A stretch of 32,817 bases of DNA from Bacteroidota bacterium. Lineage in GTDB: Bacteria; Bacteroidota; Ignavibacteria; Kryptoniales; JAKASW01. Below are positions 1-8,540 of this stretch, piece after piece. Numbering within the stretch: the first letter of the stretch is position 1; the number at the start of each line of letters is the position of its first letter. The notes below the pieces were generated by a model that saw nothing but the letters and a program-made list of their open reading frames with translations, was not told the DNA's origin and made no database searches. A program made the translations under genes and the position numbers. The DNA lies in contig JAJYRM010000043.1 in NCBI GenBank assembly GCA_021794075.1, positions 1 through 32,817 on the forward strand, in the 5' to 3' direction.

Positions 1-90
1 GAAACGGAGGCGCATCGCTGGTTGAGAGTGGTACTTGAAAACGGGAGCGGCAGGAAGTCGAAGGGATTCGCCTTAGCCCGTGCCATCTGA
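1..90 (+). CDS. Possible C-terminal end of a truncated upstream gene
   Basis: Frame 1 is open from the first base of the window to a TGA at 88-90, giving 29 residues that begin ETEAHRWLRVVLENG. The composition (charged, with an amphipathic start) would suit the end of a real protein, but the fragment is too short to assign to a family and the open stretch could be chance. The next gene on this strand starts 178 bases later behind its own promoter, so this would be the end of a separate transcription unit. Confidence 0.22.
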   Translation, partial: ETEAHRWLRVVLENGSGRKSKGFALARAI

Positions 91-141
91 CATGGGAAAT
101 GTAGGATCGTCTCTTTTTAAAATCAAATGTCCGGGATTTCA

Positions 142-176
142 TTGACAAAGAGGGAATAAATTGGTACAATTGTACC
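142..176 (+). promoter_or_regulatory. Sigma-70-type promoter with a palindromic operator candidate
   Basis: A perfect -35 box TTGACA (142-147) is followed after exactly 17 bases by TACAAT (165-170), five of six matches to the -10 consensus. A perfect 14-base palindrome, GGTACAATTGTACC (163-176), covers the -10 box and reaches towards the expected transcription start near 177. A dimeric repressor bound there would block RNA polymerase, so the fucosidase gene 91 bases downstream is probably regulated, perhaps by sugar. The promoter and palindrome are seen directly; the repressor is inferred and none is encoded next to it. Confidence 0.7.
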
Positions 177-267
177 GAACATTGATGGAGCTATTGAACC
201 GCTGTACGAGCCTTCATTGAACCCGGCGGACACATCGCCAAATCAGTAAATCAACCAGAGAGAGACG

Positions 268-2286
268 ATGAAACACTCTTACCTCATTAAAGTTATCGGC
301 GTAATGGCATTTGCAGCCGTTTGCCTACTTCAGCCAGTCGGCGTCACGAGATCTTTCGCTCAAACAACCACGCATCAGGACAGCGTACGAATGAGATGGT
401 GGGCGCATGCGCGCTTCGGAATGTTCATCCACTGGGGAATATATTCAGTCCCCGCTCACGCGGAATGGTATATGAACAACGGCCATGTCCCGCGTGCCGT
501 CTACGAGAAATATGCGAAGGAATTTGACCCGACCAAGTTCAACGCCGACACTTGGGTGAAGATCGCAAAGAATGCAGGCATGAAATATCTGGTCATTACA
601 TCAAAGCACCACGACGGTTTCTGTATGTTCAACACAAAAGCCACAAACTACAACGTCGTGAAAGATACGCCATGGCACAAGGACCCGTTGAAGGCTCTGA
701 GCGCGGCGTGCCGTAAGTACGGCGTTCACTTCGGCACCTATTACTCTATCATGGATTGGCATAGCCCTTATCAGGGAGCGAGCGATCCTAATCCTGAGCA
801 TCCGACCTACAACCCGACCCACTTCAAGCCGGGGAAGAAGGGCGCGTATATCAAATACATGAAAACTCAGCTTAGAGAACTGATCACCCAGTATCATCCC
901 CAGATCATGTGGTTTGACGGCGGATGGATGGAAGGTTGGACACCTAAAGACGGAAAAGATATCTACAATTACCTTCACAAACTCGATCCGAGCCTGATAA
1001 TCAACAATAGGCTCACGGGTGCGGGAGATTATGAGACGCCTGAACAGCAGATTCCTCCTAATGGTATACCCGGCCACTATTGGGAGACCTGCATGACAAT
1101 AAACGACGACTGGGGATACAACGCGGCCGACAGCAATTTCAAATCTTCTGAGACGTTAATTCGCAACCTCATAGACATAGCCAGCAAGGGTGGCAATTAT
1201 CTCCTGAACGTTGGACCGACCGCAATGGGGGTAATCCCGAAGCCAGAGGTGGACCGCCTCGATACGATGGGGACGTGGTTGAAAGCCAACGGAGAGGCGA
1301 TTTACGGAACGACGGCAAGTCCCTTTACGACTCAGCTTCCATGGGGGCGCTGCACGCAGAAGCCCGGAACATTATTCTTCGAAGTGTTCGACTGGCCCAA
1401 AGATGGTAAGCTTGTGATCCATGGGGTTCATAGCAAGCCGGAGCGCGCATTTATTCTTTCCGACAAGGAGAGAACCACGTTGAAGGTAAGTCGCCGCGGG
1501 GATGCTCTGGTCGTCAATGTCCCGGATCGGGAGCCAGACAAGATTTGCACGGTTGTGGCGCTCGAGTTTGCGGGTAAACCGGTAGTCTATAATCCACCTG
1601 TAGTAGGTCCGATGATGAAATCGTTTCTGTCATCGACGGTTTTCACGATCAGCCCCGCACCGGGGACCGAGATTCGTTATACTCTGGACGGGCAGACGCC
1701 CACCGTCGGCTCACCGCTCTATTCACATCCCGTCACGATCACTGATCCCATGACGGTGACCGCCTGTTATTTCCGTGACGGCCAAGCGGTCAGCGGAACA
1801 TCTTCGGCGACATTCACAAAATTGGAAGCGAAGCCGGCGGTTTCTCTAAATGGTCCTTCCAGCGGCGTCGAGTACAAATATTTCACGGGCGAATGGACCT
1901 CGGTGCCCGATTTCACTAATCTCAAGCCTGTGCGGGAATCAGTCATGCCGGATTTTGCCCTGCCGAAGAAGAGAGCGCTTCAGTACTACGCGATAGAGTA
2001 CATGGGATATGTCTATGTACCGGTGACCGGGGTTTATACTTTTTACACTAGCTCGGATGATGGGAGCAACCTTTACATCGGTAACGATCTCGTTGTCAAC
2101 AATGATGGGCTTCATGGAATGACGGAGGAACACGGCATCATAGCTCTTGAGAAAGGGTTTCATCGAATACGCGTCGGTTATTTCCAATCGCAGGGAAGTG
2201 ATGGCTTGGAGGTGAAATACGAAGGGCCGGGGGTCGGGAACAAACCTATTCCTATTCCCGATACGGTAATTTATTTCAAGAGGTAA
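268..2286 (+). CDS. Secreted GH29 alpha-L-fucosidase with chitobiase-type and PA14 domains
   Basis: This 672-residue enzyme should remove alpha-L-fucose from glycans outside the cytoplasm. Residues 1-31 are a signal peptide (KV near the start, a hydrophobic stretch, probable cleavage near SFA|Q). The GH29 catalytic domain spans about 40-350 and shows the family blocks HARFGMFIHWGIYS (47-60), SKHHDGFCMF (112-121), MWFDGGW (214-220) and NYLLNVGP (310-317). Asp217 in the WFDGG block is the expected nucleophile. A beta-sandwich follows, then a chitobiase/beta-hexosaminidase C-terminal-like repeat (about 455-516, with IRYTLDGQTPT) and a PA14 domain (about 535-655, with YTFYTSSDDGSNLYI), which probably binds carbohydrate. 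The start is the first ATG before the signal peptide; the ribosome site (AGAGAG) is weak. It stands alone behind a palindrome-bearing promoter and converges on the next gene. Confidence in the family is high; the natural substrate is unknown. Confidence 0.93.
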   Translation: MKHSYLIKVIGVMAFAAVCLLQPVGVTRSFAQTTTHQDSVRMRWWAHARFGMFIHWGIYSVPAHAEWYMNNGHVPRAVYEKYAKEFDPTKFNADTWVKIAKNAGMKYLVITSKHHDGFCMFNTKATNYNVVKDTPWHKDPLKALSAACRKYGVHFGTYYSIMDWHSPYQGASDPNPEHPTYNPTHFKPGKKGAYIKYMKTQLRELITQYHPQIMWFDGGWMEGWTPKDGKDIYNYLHKLDPSLIINNRLTGAGDYETPEQQIPPNGIPGHYWETCMTINDDWGYNAADSNFKSSETLIRNLIDIASKGGNYLLNVGPTAMGVIPKPEVDRLDTMGTWLKANGEAIYGTTASPFTTQLPWGRCTQKPGTLFFEVFDWPKDGKLVIHGVHSKPERAFILSDKERTTLKVSRRGDALVVNVPDREPDKICTVVALEFAGKPVVYNPPVVGPMMKSFLSSTVFTISPAPGTEIRYTLDGQTPTVGSPLYSHPVTITDPMTVTACYFRDGQAVSGTSSATFTKLEAKPAVSLNGPSSGVEYKYFTGEWTSVPDFTNLKPVRESVMPDFALPKKRALQYYAIEYMGYVYVPVTGVYTFYTSSDDGSNLYIGNDLVVNNDGLHGMTEEHGIIALEKGFHRIRVGYFQSQGSDGLEVKYEGPGVGNKPIPIPDTVIYFKR

Positions 2287-2301
2287 GAAGCATCATCCGA
2301 T

Positions 2302-3024
2302 TTACATACTCGCGGGATCGATTTCTTCAGGATCCCCGCTCAGATTATTCAGCATAATCGACATATAATCGTTATCGGTCTTTATTGAATTTCTATTGGA
2401 TAGTATGGTCTGTCCGTCCTGAACATATTTGTCCGGCGCGAGTTCATGTCTGCCGTTTCTTACCATCTCGTCAAGCGACTTCTCGGTGACTTCGAGATGA
2501 AACTGAAGCCCGACTATCCGCTCATCCAGTACGAATCCCTGGTTCCCGCAAGCTTCTGATAAAGCGATTCTGATGGAACCGGAAGGGAGATCGAACGTCT
2601 CTCCGTGCCAATGGAAAGCGGTAAGGCTTTCGGGGAGGAACCCGGTTGTCGCAACACCTTTGTTTTCCTTAGTGGTCATTATCGGAAACCACCCTATCTC
2701 TCTATGTCCGTTTTTTCTCACCGGAGCGCCGAGCACTTCGGCGAGTAACTGTGCACCGAGACAAATGCCCAATATGTTCTTCTTAGCTTTGATGGCTTTT
2801 TCGACGAAACGCTTCTCGCGATTGAGCCAGCCAAATTTGTTCTCGTCGTAAACACCCATAGGTCCTCCCATGATGACAAGCGAATCAAACATTGAGAGAT
2901 CGGGGAAGGAATCGTCTTCGTAGAGTCTCGTCGATGAAACGCGAACTCCGTTTTCTTTCGCCCAGTCGAGTATGCTTCCTTGCGTTTCGTAAGCGACGTG
3001 TTGAATGTAGAGTAATGTGTTCAC
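2302..3024 (-). CDS. Class I glutamine amidotransferase (GMP synthase-like domain protein)
   Basis: A 240-residue stand-alone class I glutamine amidotransferase fold. The nucleophile elbow GICLGAQ places the catalytic cysteine at residue 88, and QFHLEVT supplies His176 and Glu178 to complete the triad. The block AFHWHGETFDLPSGS (136-150) is typical of the small GMP synthase-like amidotransferases that lack the synthetase part. Such proteins hydrolyse glutamine or related gamma-glutamyl compounds; the true acceptor or substrate is not known. The last 35 or so residues, after the domain, are polar and unassigned. The gene converges with the fucosidase gene, the two stop codons being only 15 bases apart, with no room for a classical terminator. 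It is unlikely to be true GuaA, which is about 500 residues long. The family call is sure; the function is open. Confidence 0.85.
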   Translation of the reverse strand: MNTLLYIQHVAYETQGSILDWAKENGVRVSSTRLYEDDSFPDLSMFDSLVIMGGPMGVYDENKFGWLNREKRFVEKAIKAKKNILGICLGAQLLAEVLGAPVRKNGHREIGWFPIMTTKENKGVATTGFLPESLTAFHWHGETFDLPSGSIRIALSEACGNQGFVLDERIVGLQFHLEVTEKSLDEMVRNGRHELAPDKYVQDGQTILSNRNSIKTDNDYMSIMLNNLSGDPEEIDPASM

Positions 3025-3243
3025 TGATGTTTCGAGACCTTAAGTAATTTGGGCTTTATGCTACTCCGCTCATTTTCAAAGCGTGCCTTTAGTTTAGTCG
3101 TGCCTGATTAAGAATACAAATACCGAATAGCGCCTCGACATCCCGTGTACTGCTCGAATTCGCAAAGAGCTGATAGCTAGATCGCGGCTCCGGGATTCAT
3201 CCTTCCTTCGGGAATCTTAACCCTCAATAGCCACTAATGGGAG

Positions 3244-4005
3244 TTACTTCTCCGCGACGACGAGTATCTCGAAGTCCTCGGTCATGAGTCTGTCCTTCCT
3301 GCTGAACGCTCCCAATTCTGCACCGAATATGCCAATTGTCCTGATTCCGAGCGACGACAGCATCAAGGTGATTTCTGACGGAGCGTAGTAACGCTCGTCG
3401 CACCGTAATTCTCGCGCGACACCGGAGTCGTCGTCGACACTGGTGATATTGTGGTCTCTGATTGTCATGAGGTCGAAACTCAAGCCGTCATACTTTATCA
3501 CTTACTCGCCTGCGTTGGCGTCCATAAAGTCCTTCACGGAATGGAAGAGCGGAAACAGTGTGTTCAGGATCGTGAAGATTAATTTTCCTCCCAGCATCAG
3601 TGCGCTCGCCGCGCTCTCAAGTATCTTGAAGTTCATCTCATGGGTTTCCATGAGATGGAACGCTCCTTCGCAGAGCATGATGGCGAGGTCGAATTAACTC
3701 TCAAAGTCTAGTTCCCTTGCGTCTCCCTGGCGGAAAACCACTTTCACGCCCGCGGCAGCCGCCTCTTCCTTCGCCCGCGCGATCATGAAGTCTGAAAGGT
3801 CGATGCCTGTCCCACGATAACCTGGCATCGCCAGTTCTATGGAATGGCATCCCGTCCCGCATCCGATGTCAAGTATCCGCGTCCCTTTGTTTTTGATAAT
3901 CTCATCCTAAATGAAACTGCATTCTCCGATAGTGCCTTGGGTGAACGGCTCTTTGTCATACTTCGCGGAGTAATTTTCGAAAAGCATTTCATACCATTGC
4001 TTCAT
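3244..4005 (-). pseudogene. Class I SAM-dependent methyltransferase broken by three in-frame stops
   Basis: Reading the minus strand from an ATG at 4005 gives one continuous 254-codon frame ending in TAA at 3244-3246. It has the complete layout of a small class I methyltransferase: KQWYEMLFENYSAKYDKEPF at the N terminus, the SAM-binding glycine loop ILDIGCGTG, the acidic loop end GTGIDLS, then FDLAIMLCEGAFHLMETHEM and, at the end, RYYAPSEI and GAFSRKDRLMTEDFEILVV. Three stops interrupt it: TAG at 3907-3909, TAA at 3694-3696 and TAA at 3502-3504. No insertion or deletion has shifted the frame, so this is decay by point mutation only, probably recent. Annotation software would find only the last 85 codons (3244-3501, from a GTG). 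Stop reassignment is unlikely because TAG and TAA end intact genes elsewhere in the window. The substrate of the ancestor is unknown. Confidence 0.85.
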
Positions 4006-4118
4006 ATCAACCGCTCCGGTAACTAAAGTCTTATGTCACTGAATTAATTGAAGAGAAGCCTTTGATTCTGAAAACCCTGACGTGGGAAAGTTAGGATGGC
4101 TGTTTGGGATAGTCAATT

Positions 4119-5621
4119 CTATCGGGATAATTTCGACGGACGATGTCCGGCCTTCGCCTTGGCGTATTCACCTTTAAAATATTCCGCCGCCGCGCGGTGA
4201 TCGACGATGGGTAAGGGGTAGTCCTTCCCAGGGACAACGCCGGTCTCTTCTTGAAGCGCGGGACTCATTCGGGCCGGTTCGTGTACGTATTTGGGCGGGA
4301 CTTTCCGAAGCTCTGGTACCCATTCCTTTATGTATATCCCTTCCGGATCGAAGCGGCGAGATTGGATTACCGGATTGAATATTCGAAGCGGGCGCGGATC
4401 TACGCCGGTGGATGCGGACCACTGCCAGCCACCGACGTTGGATGCCTTCTCTATGTCCAGAAGCTTCGTAGCGAAGTACATCTCGCCGTGCCGCCAGTCG
4501 ATGAATAAATCTTTTGTTAGGAATGAAGCCGTCACCATCCTCACTCTATTGTGCATCCATCCTGTCGCATTGAGCTGCCGCATGCCGGCGTCCACGAGAG
4601 GAAAGCCGGTTCGCCCCTCTTTCCACGCTTTGAAGGCCCTTTCGTCGAAAGCCCATTTTAACAGGTCGAACTGATTCCTGAAATTTCGCTCAGCGGTGTA
4701 AGGAAAGTGGTACAAGACATGCGTGTAAAATTCTCGCCATATCATCTCTGACAGAAGTTTCTCGGTCGAAGCGGACATTCGCTCGCTGGCGTTCAGAGAC
4801 AATTCGGCAAGGTCCCAATACATTCTCACCGGCGATATACAGCCGAAGCGCAGATAAGGAGACATCTTGCTCGTCCCGTGGACCTGCGGTAGGTCTCTGG
4901 CATCCGCGTAACTGAGAAGCCTTTCCCTGAGAAACGAATTCCATCTATTGGAGGCGTTCTTCTCTCCTCCGCGAACGATCGGGCTGACGATCAACCTTTC
5001 TCTGCCAAGTTCCTCCCCCCCAGGGATTGGCTCGCTCGAGAGCCTCGGAGTTGTAAACCTGGAAGGCTTACCGAGAGGCTTGGGCTTTGGAAGCTTGCGC
5101 CACCTTGCCGCAAAAGGGGAGAAGACGGCGTACGGTCCGCCGTTGGATGTCTTTATATCTTCCGGATGGTGTATGGTTACATCATCGAACGATTTCACGT
5201 CGATGCCATATCCCGAGAGAAACTTCGTAGCGGCGAGGTCGCGCGCCATGGCGCTCGGCTCGTAATCCCTGTCGAAGTAGACAGCGCGTGGATGCGTTTC
5301 TCCAATGATCGTTGAGAAGACATCCGTAAGAGTCCCTGTTCTTACGATGAGTCTCCCGCCGATCTCTTCGATATTTGTTGCGAGATCTTGAAGACACTCC
5401 GCCTGGAAATCGAAAACCGCCCCGTCGCTCTTAATCCCTTCAATCAGCTCCGTGTCCACAATGAAAATCGGAATGACCGGCAGTCCGGTCGAAGCGGCGT
5501 GAAAAAGGGCAGGGTTATCCCTGACTCTGAGGTCTCGCCGAAACCAGCAGATAATTGGGCGCGGATTATCAGACTCAATAACTTCTGTATCCTTTCCAAC
5601 GTCTCGCTTGCGATTTGTCAT
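4119..5621 (-). CDS. phrB: Deoxyribodipyrimidine photolyase (class I CPD photolyase type)
   Basis: This 500-residue flavoprotein should use blue light to split UV-made pyrimidine dimers. The N-terminal antenna-binding alpha/beta domain opens with IICWFRRDLRVRDNPAL (23-39). The C-terminal FAD domain has TSKMSPYLRFGCISPV (250-265), WMHNRVRMVTASFLTKDL (355-372) and GGWQWSASTGVDPRP (397-411). Trp323, Trp376 and Trp399 align by spacing with the electron-transfer triad W306, W359 and W382 of E. coli PhrB. The length fits the family (about 470-500), with a short basic extension at the end (KAGHRPSKLSR). It is the last gene of the nine-gene carotenoid cluster, and its start overlaps the crtZ stop by four bases. 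The sequence does not say whether the antenna is a pterin, a deazaflavin or absent, or settle CPD versus another dimer. Confidence 0.93.
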   Translation of the reverse strand: MTNRKRDVGKDTEVIESDNPRPIICWFRRDLRVRDNPALFHAASTGLPVIPIFIVDTELIEGIKSDGAVFDFQAECLQDLATNIEEIGGRLIVRTGTLTDVFSTIIGETHPRAVYFDRDYEPSAMARDLAATKFLSGYGIDVKSFDDVTIHHPEDIKTSNGGPYAVFSPFAARWRKLPKPKPLGKPSRFTTPRLSSEPIPGGEELGRERLIVSPIVRGGEKNASNRWNSFLRERLLSYADARDLPQVHGTSKMSPYLRFGCISPVRMYWDLAELSLNASERMSASTEKLLSEMIWREFYTHVLYHFPYTAERNFRNQFDLLKWAFDERAFKAWKEGRTGFPLVDAGMRQLNATGWMHNRVRMVTASFLTKDLFIDWRHGEMYFATKLLDIEKASNVGGWQWSASTGVDPRPLRIFNPVIQSRRFDPEGIYIKEWVPELRKVPPKYVHEPARMSPALQEETGVVPGKDYPLPIVDHRAAAEYFKGEYAKAKAGHRPSKLSR

Positions 5622-6094
5622 TTTGAAAGAGTGATCCGTTTGAAGTATCGACGCGAGACAAGAAAAAGGAACCCATAATTGCCTCTCCCGCGGTGATGAT
5701 CAAGATGAGCGGCTATGATCGAGTCAAGATATTTGTTCTTGTAATTGCCCAGAATCCGGAGCCGCTGATGAACCACGATATCGTGGAACCAGAAATACGC
5801 CATCCCATATAGAGCGATTCCCACGCCCGCGAAGAAGAGAAGACTGAACCCGTCCGCCGCTCCCACCGCGATTAGCGCGACGCTCGGCAGGGCAAAGAAA
5901 AGCGCGAATAGGTCGTTCCTCTCGAGTCGATTGTGATCAGGCATGTGGTGATCCTTGTGCAATACCCACAGGAAGCCGTGCATCACGTACTTGTGTGTTG
6001 CCCATGCCGCAGCTTCCATAAGAAGGAAGAAGAACAAAACGATCGACGCTCTCAGGATGAAATCGGTGAGTGTCATGATAATCTTCTCCGTCAA
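5618..6094 (-). CDS. crtZ: Beta-carotene hydroxylase, CrtZ-type di-iron membrane enzyme
   Basis: A 158-residue membrane protein of the fatty acid hydroxylase superfamily, expected to add 3-hydroxyls to beta-ionone rings and turn beta-carotene into cryptoxanthin and zeaxanthin. The histidine clusters that hold the two irons are complete: HKYVMH (34-39), HKDHH (46-50), HDIVVH (104-109) and HLDHH (130-134). Hydrophobic segments lie at about 10-30, 63-80 and 83-104. The start used here overlaps the crtB stop by four bases (ATGA); an internal Met7 is a possible alternative. The C terminus (FLFLVSRRYFKRITLSK) is shorter than in some homologs, but all ligands lie before it. It sits between phytoene synthase and photolyase in the same transcription unit, which supports a carotenoid rather than a lipid substrate. 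A rival call is a generic sterol-desaturase family enzyme. Confidence 0.88.
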   Translation of the reverse strand: MTEKIIMTLTDFILRASIVLFFFLLMEAAAWATHKYVMHGFLWVLHKDHHMPDHNRLERNDLFALFFALPSVALIAVGAADGFSLLFFAGVGIALYGMAYFWFHDIVVHQRLRILGNYKNKYLDSIIAAHLDHHRGRGNYGFLFLVSRRYFKRITLSK

Positions 6095-7050
6095 TATATG
6101 TTGACTTTGTCTGTCTGTTCAGTGATCGCGTTTCCCTGACAGATCTCCTTTTCGCGGGGCGTTGATACCGAGAATTTACTCTTCACCATAATCGCCAATT
6201 TCCCGGGAAGCGGTACCACCGGTCTTGAAGAAAAGACGTCGTAGTTTTGCTTTTCAATCTCCATAAGTATGTTGGCGTAAATTTCCGCGGCGGCCCTGAT
6301 CGAATGCCTCCCTCTTTTGGAAAGCAGCTCGATACCTCGATGAGCGTCCTGGTAATAGCCGCGGGCCCTCGCGATTTCGAACTTCATCAGATCCACGAAG
6401 TGTTCCGTGATTCTGCAGTTCGCTATATCTTCCCGTGTCACGCCGAAGCGTTCCAGGTCGTCGGCGGGGAGGAAAATCTTTCTGTGAAGCTGCCAGTCCT
6501 CGTTGATGTCGCGGAGTATGTTTGTAAGCTGCATCGCGATGCCGAGAGACTCAGCGTGCTGAAATGCGGCTTCATCGCTGAAGCCGATCACATGGGTCAT
6601 CATGACGCCCACGACGGACGCCACCTGGTAACAGAACTTGCGGAGCGAATTGAAGTCGGCGTAAGAATCCGTCTGAATGTCTGACTGAACTCCATCTATG
6701 AGCTCGAGCGGCAGACTTATCGGTATCTCCCTCTCGATCGCGACGTGGACGAACGCGTTCATGATGGGGTTTTGAGACTCCCCGCTATCATATGCCGATC
6801 TCAGTTCGTCCCGCCAGTGTTCCAGCTCTTGTGTTATTTTGTCCACGCTTCTTTTTCTTGGAGAGTCACCGATGTTGTCAGTATAGCGACAGAAGCCGTA
6901 AAGTGCGAACACATCGCGTCTCAAACCGGCAGGCATGAGGAATGTCGATAGATAGAATCCTTTCGAGAAGACTTTCGTCATTTCACGGGACCATTTAAGC
7001 GACAGCTTTAAATGCTCCAGCCTGTCAGAATTCGGAGAAGTGAGATTCAT
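6091..7050 (-). CDS. crtB: Phytoene synthase
   Basis: This 319-residue enzyme condenses two geranylgeranyl diphosphates to phytoene, the first committed step of C40 carotenoid formation. Both aspartate-rich magnesium-diphosphate sites are present: DNIGD at 58-62 (a variant of the more common DDxxD) and DINED at 181-185 within QLTNILRDINEDW. Further family blocks are the FSKGFYLSTFLMP start (28-40), ALYGFCRYTD (49-58) and RKIFLPADDLERFGV (190-204). The tail after about residue 285 is polar and probably disordered. The start codon overlaps the crtI stop by four bases. A squalene or diapophytoene synthase is the main alternative from sequence alone, but the linked crtI, split lycopene cyclase and crtZ favour C40 chemistry. 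No GGPP synthase is encoded in the cluster, so its substrate must come from elsewhere. Confidence 0.93.
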   Translation of the reverse strand: MNLTSPNSDRLEHLKLSLKWSREMTKVFSKGFYLSTFLMPAGLRRDVFALYGFCRYTDNIGDSPRKRSVDKITQELEHWRDELRSAYDSGESQNPIMNAFVHVAIEREIPISLPLELIDGVQSDIQTDSYADFNSLRKFCYQVASVVGVMMTHVIGFSDEAAFQHAESLGIAMQLTNILRDINEDWQLHRKIFLPADDLERFGVTREDIANCRITEHFVDLMKFEIARARGYYQDAHRGIELLSKRGRHSIRAAAEIYANILMEIEKQNYDVFSSRPVVPLPGKLAIMVKSKFSVSTPREKEICQGNAITEQTDKVNIY

Positions 7051-8540
7051 CTTAAATCCTCCTCTATTCTCTCTGCCGCCAGCGAGCCCGAGATGATGAC
7101 CATTGGAATGCCGTTCCCAGGAACGGTGCTCGCGCCGGCGAAATAAACATTGTTAAGTGTCTTCGACTTGTTTTGAGGCCTGAAATAGGCGGATTGGAAG
7201 AAGGAATGGCTTAGCCCAAACGCCGATCCTTTCCAGAGATTGTACTCGTTTGCCCATGCATCCGGCGTAAATGTCTTCTCATAAACTATATGGTCACGGA
7301 TATCAGTCATGCCGAGTCTGTCGGACATCCTGTTTAATATCCTTTCCCTGAATGCGAGCTCATCTCTGTTCCAATCGATATTGGGCGTCTTGTGTGGAAC
7401 GGGGACCAGCACGTAGATGGAATCCCCGCCTTCCGGCGCGAGTGATGCATCGCTCCTGTTTGGAATGCAGACGTAAAAAGCAGGATCCTCCGGGAGTATC
7501 TGCCTTTTGAAAATGTCGTCCAGGTTTAGCTTGTAGTCTCCCGAGAAGACGACGTTGTGATGCAGGAGGTGCTTATACTGCTTGTCCGTGCCGAGGTACA
7601 TCATGTAGGCCGACGACGATGACTTCAACTCACCAGAATTCGGGACAGCGTTTTTCTTGGGCGTTTCGTCGAGGAGCGTCTCGTACGCGTAAGGGAGATC
7701 CGCATTTACAAGGTAGACATCGAAAGTCTCTCTTTCTGAATGATTGATGACAAGAGATGACGCGTGGTCTCCATCCTTCTCAATCTTCGTCACTTCGGAA
7801 TTGTACCTGAATTTAACGCCGTATTCGACAGCGATTTCTTGGATGCTTTCCACAATTTTGTACATTCCCCCCACAGGGAAGTAAATACCCTCGCCGCTTT
7901 CCATGTAAGTCACGACACCGTAGACTGACGGCGCCTCAAAAGGTGATATCCCCAGATACATTGTCTGGAAGCTGAAGAGCATCTTTAGCCGCTCGTCCCG
8001 GAAATAGTTGCTGACCCGCCCGTAAAGTGATCCAAGCATTTTCAATGTTGCTAGGTAATAAAGAGATTTCGGATTTATGAAGTCCGATAGCCGCCTGTAA
8101 TTTCTGTCCACGAAATTTGGGATAGTAAGCCTGTAGAGCCTCGAGAGATAACTGAAGAATTTCAAATACGATTCTATATCCGCGTCACCGTTCAGCTTCT
8201 CCCTGATCTCATTTGTCATCATCGCGATGTTCGTGCTGGAGTTGAACTCCGTTCCGTCCGCGTAGAAGACCCGATAGCTCGGTTCGAGCAGCTTCAGCTC
8301 CATGTAGTCTTCAATATTCTTGTCGAGTTTTTTGAAAAGTTTCCTGAGGGAACTCAGCATAAGGAGAAGGGTTGGGCCGGTGTCAAATTTGAATCCTTCC
8401 TCTGTCACCAGCCTGTTCATCCTTCCTCCCGGCGCCGCGTTCTTTTCGAAGACGGTCACGTCATGGCCGTTCTTGGCAAGCAAAGACGCTGCCGATAAAC
8501 CCGCGAGACCGGCTCCGACAATGGCAATCTTCTTCTTCAT
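7047..8540 (-). CDS. crtI: Phytoene desaturase (CrtI type)
   Basis: A 497-residue FAD-dependent desaturase that introduces conjugated double bonds into phytoene, most likely yielding lycopene for the cyclase encoded upstream. The N-terminal Rossmann dinucleotide site reads [17 protein letters not shown] (5-21), followed by [13 protein letters not shown] (31-43). The C-terminal bacterial phytoene dehydrogenase signature is visible as [20 protein letters not shown]. The length is normal for the family. It lies between folE and crtB, overlapping each by four bases, so the three are probably translated in a coupled way. The number of desaturation steps (neurosporene versus lycopene) cannot be read from the sequence; the presence of a lycopene cyclase in the same unit argues for lycopene. 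Confidence 0.94.
   Translation of the reverse strand: MKKKIAIVGAGLAGLSAASLLAKNGHDVTVFEKNAAPGGRMNRLVTEEGFKFDTGPTLLLMLSSLRKLFKKLDKNIEDYMELKLLEPSYRVFYADGTEFNSSTNIAMMTNEIREKLNGDADIESYLKFFSYLSRLYRLTIPNFVDRNYRRLSDFINPKSLYYLATLKMLGSLYGRVSNYFRDERLKMLFSFQTMYLGISPFEAPSVYGVVTYMESGEGIYFPVGGMYKIVESIQEIAVEYGVKFRYNSEVTKIEKDGDHASSLVINHSERETFDVYLVNADLPYAYETLLDETPKKNAVPNSGELKSSSSAYMMYLGTDKQYKHLLHHNVVFSGDYKLNLDDIFKRQILPEDPAFYVCIPNRSDASLAPEGGDSIYVLVPVPHKTPNIDWNRDELAFRERILNRMSDRLGMTDIRDHIVYEKTFTPDAWANEYNLWKGSAFGLSHSFFQSAYFRPQNKSKTLNNVYFAGASTVPGNGIPMVIISGSLAAERIEEDLR

Noticed and set aside
3634-3657. Perfect 10-base inverted repeat CATCTCATGG/CCATGAGATG with a 4-base loop
   Set aside because: It lies within the methyltransferase frame over conserved codons for HLMETHEM, so coding constraint explains it better than a regulatory hairpin.
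3244-4005. Stop-codon reassignment or programmed readthrough in the methyltransferase
   Set aside because: TAG and TAA end intact genes elsewhere here (for example the kinase gene at 19995 and sucD at 32634), and no recoding signal is seen; pseudogene is simpler.
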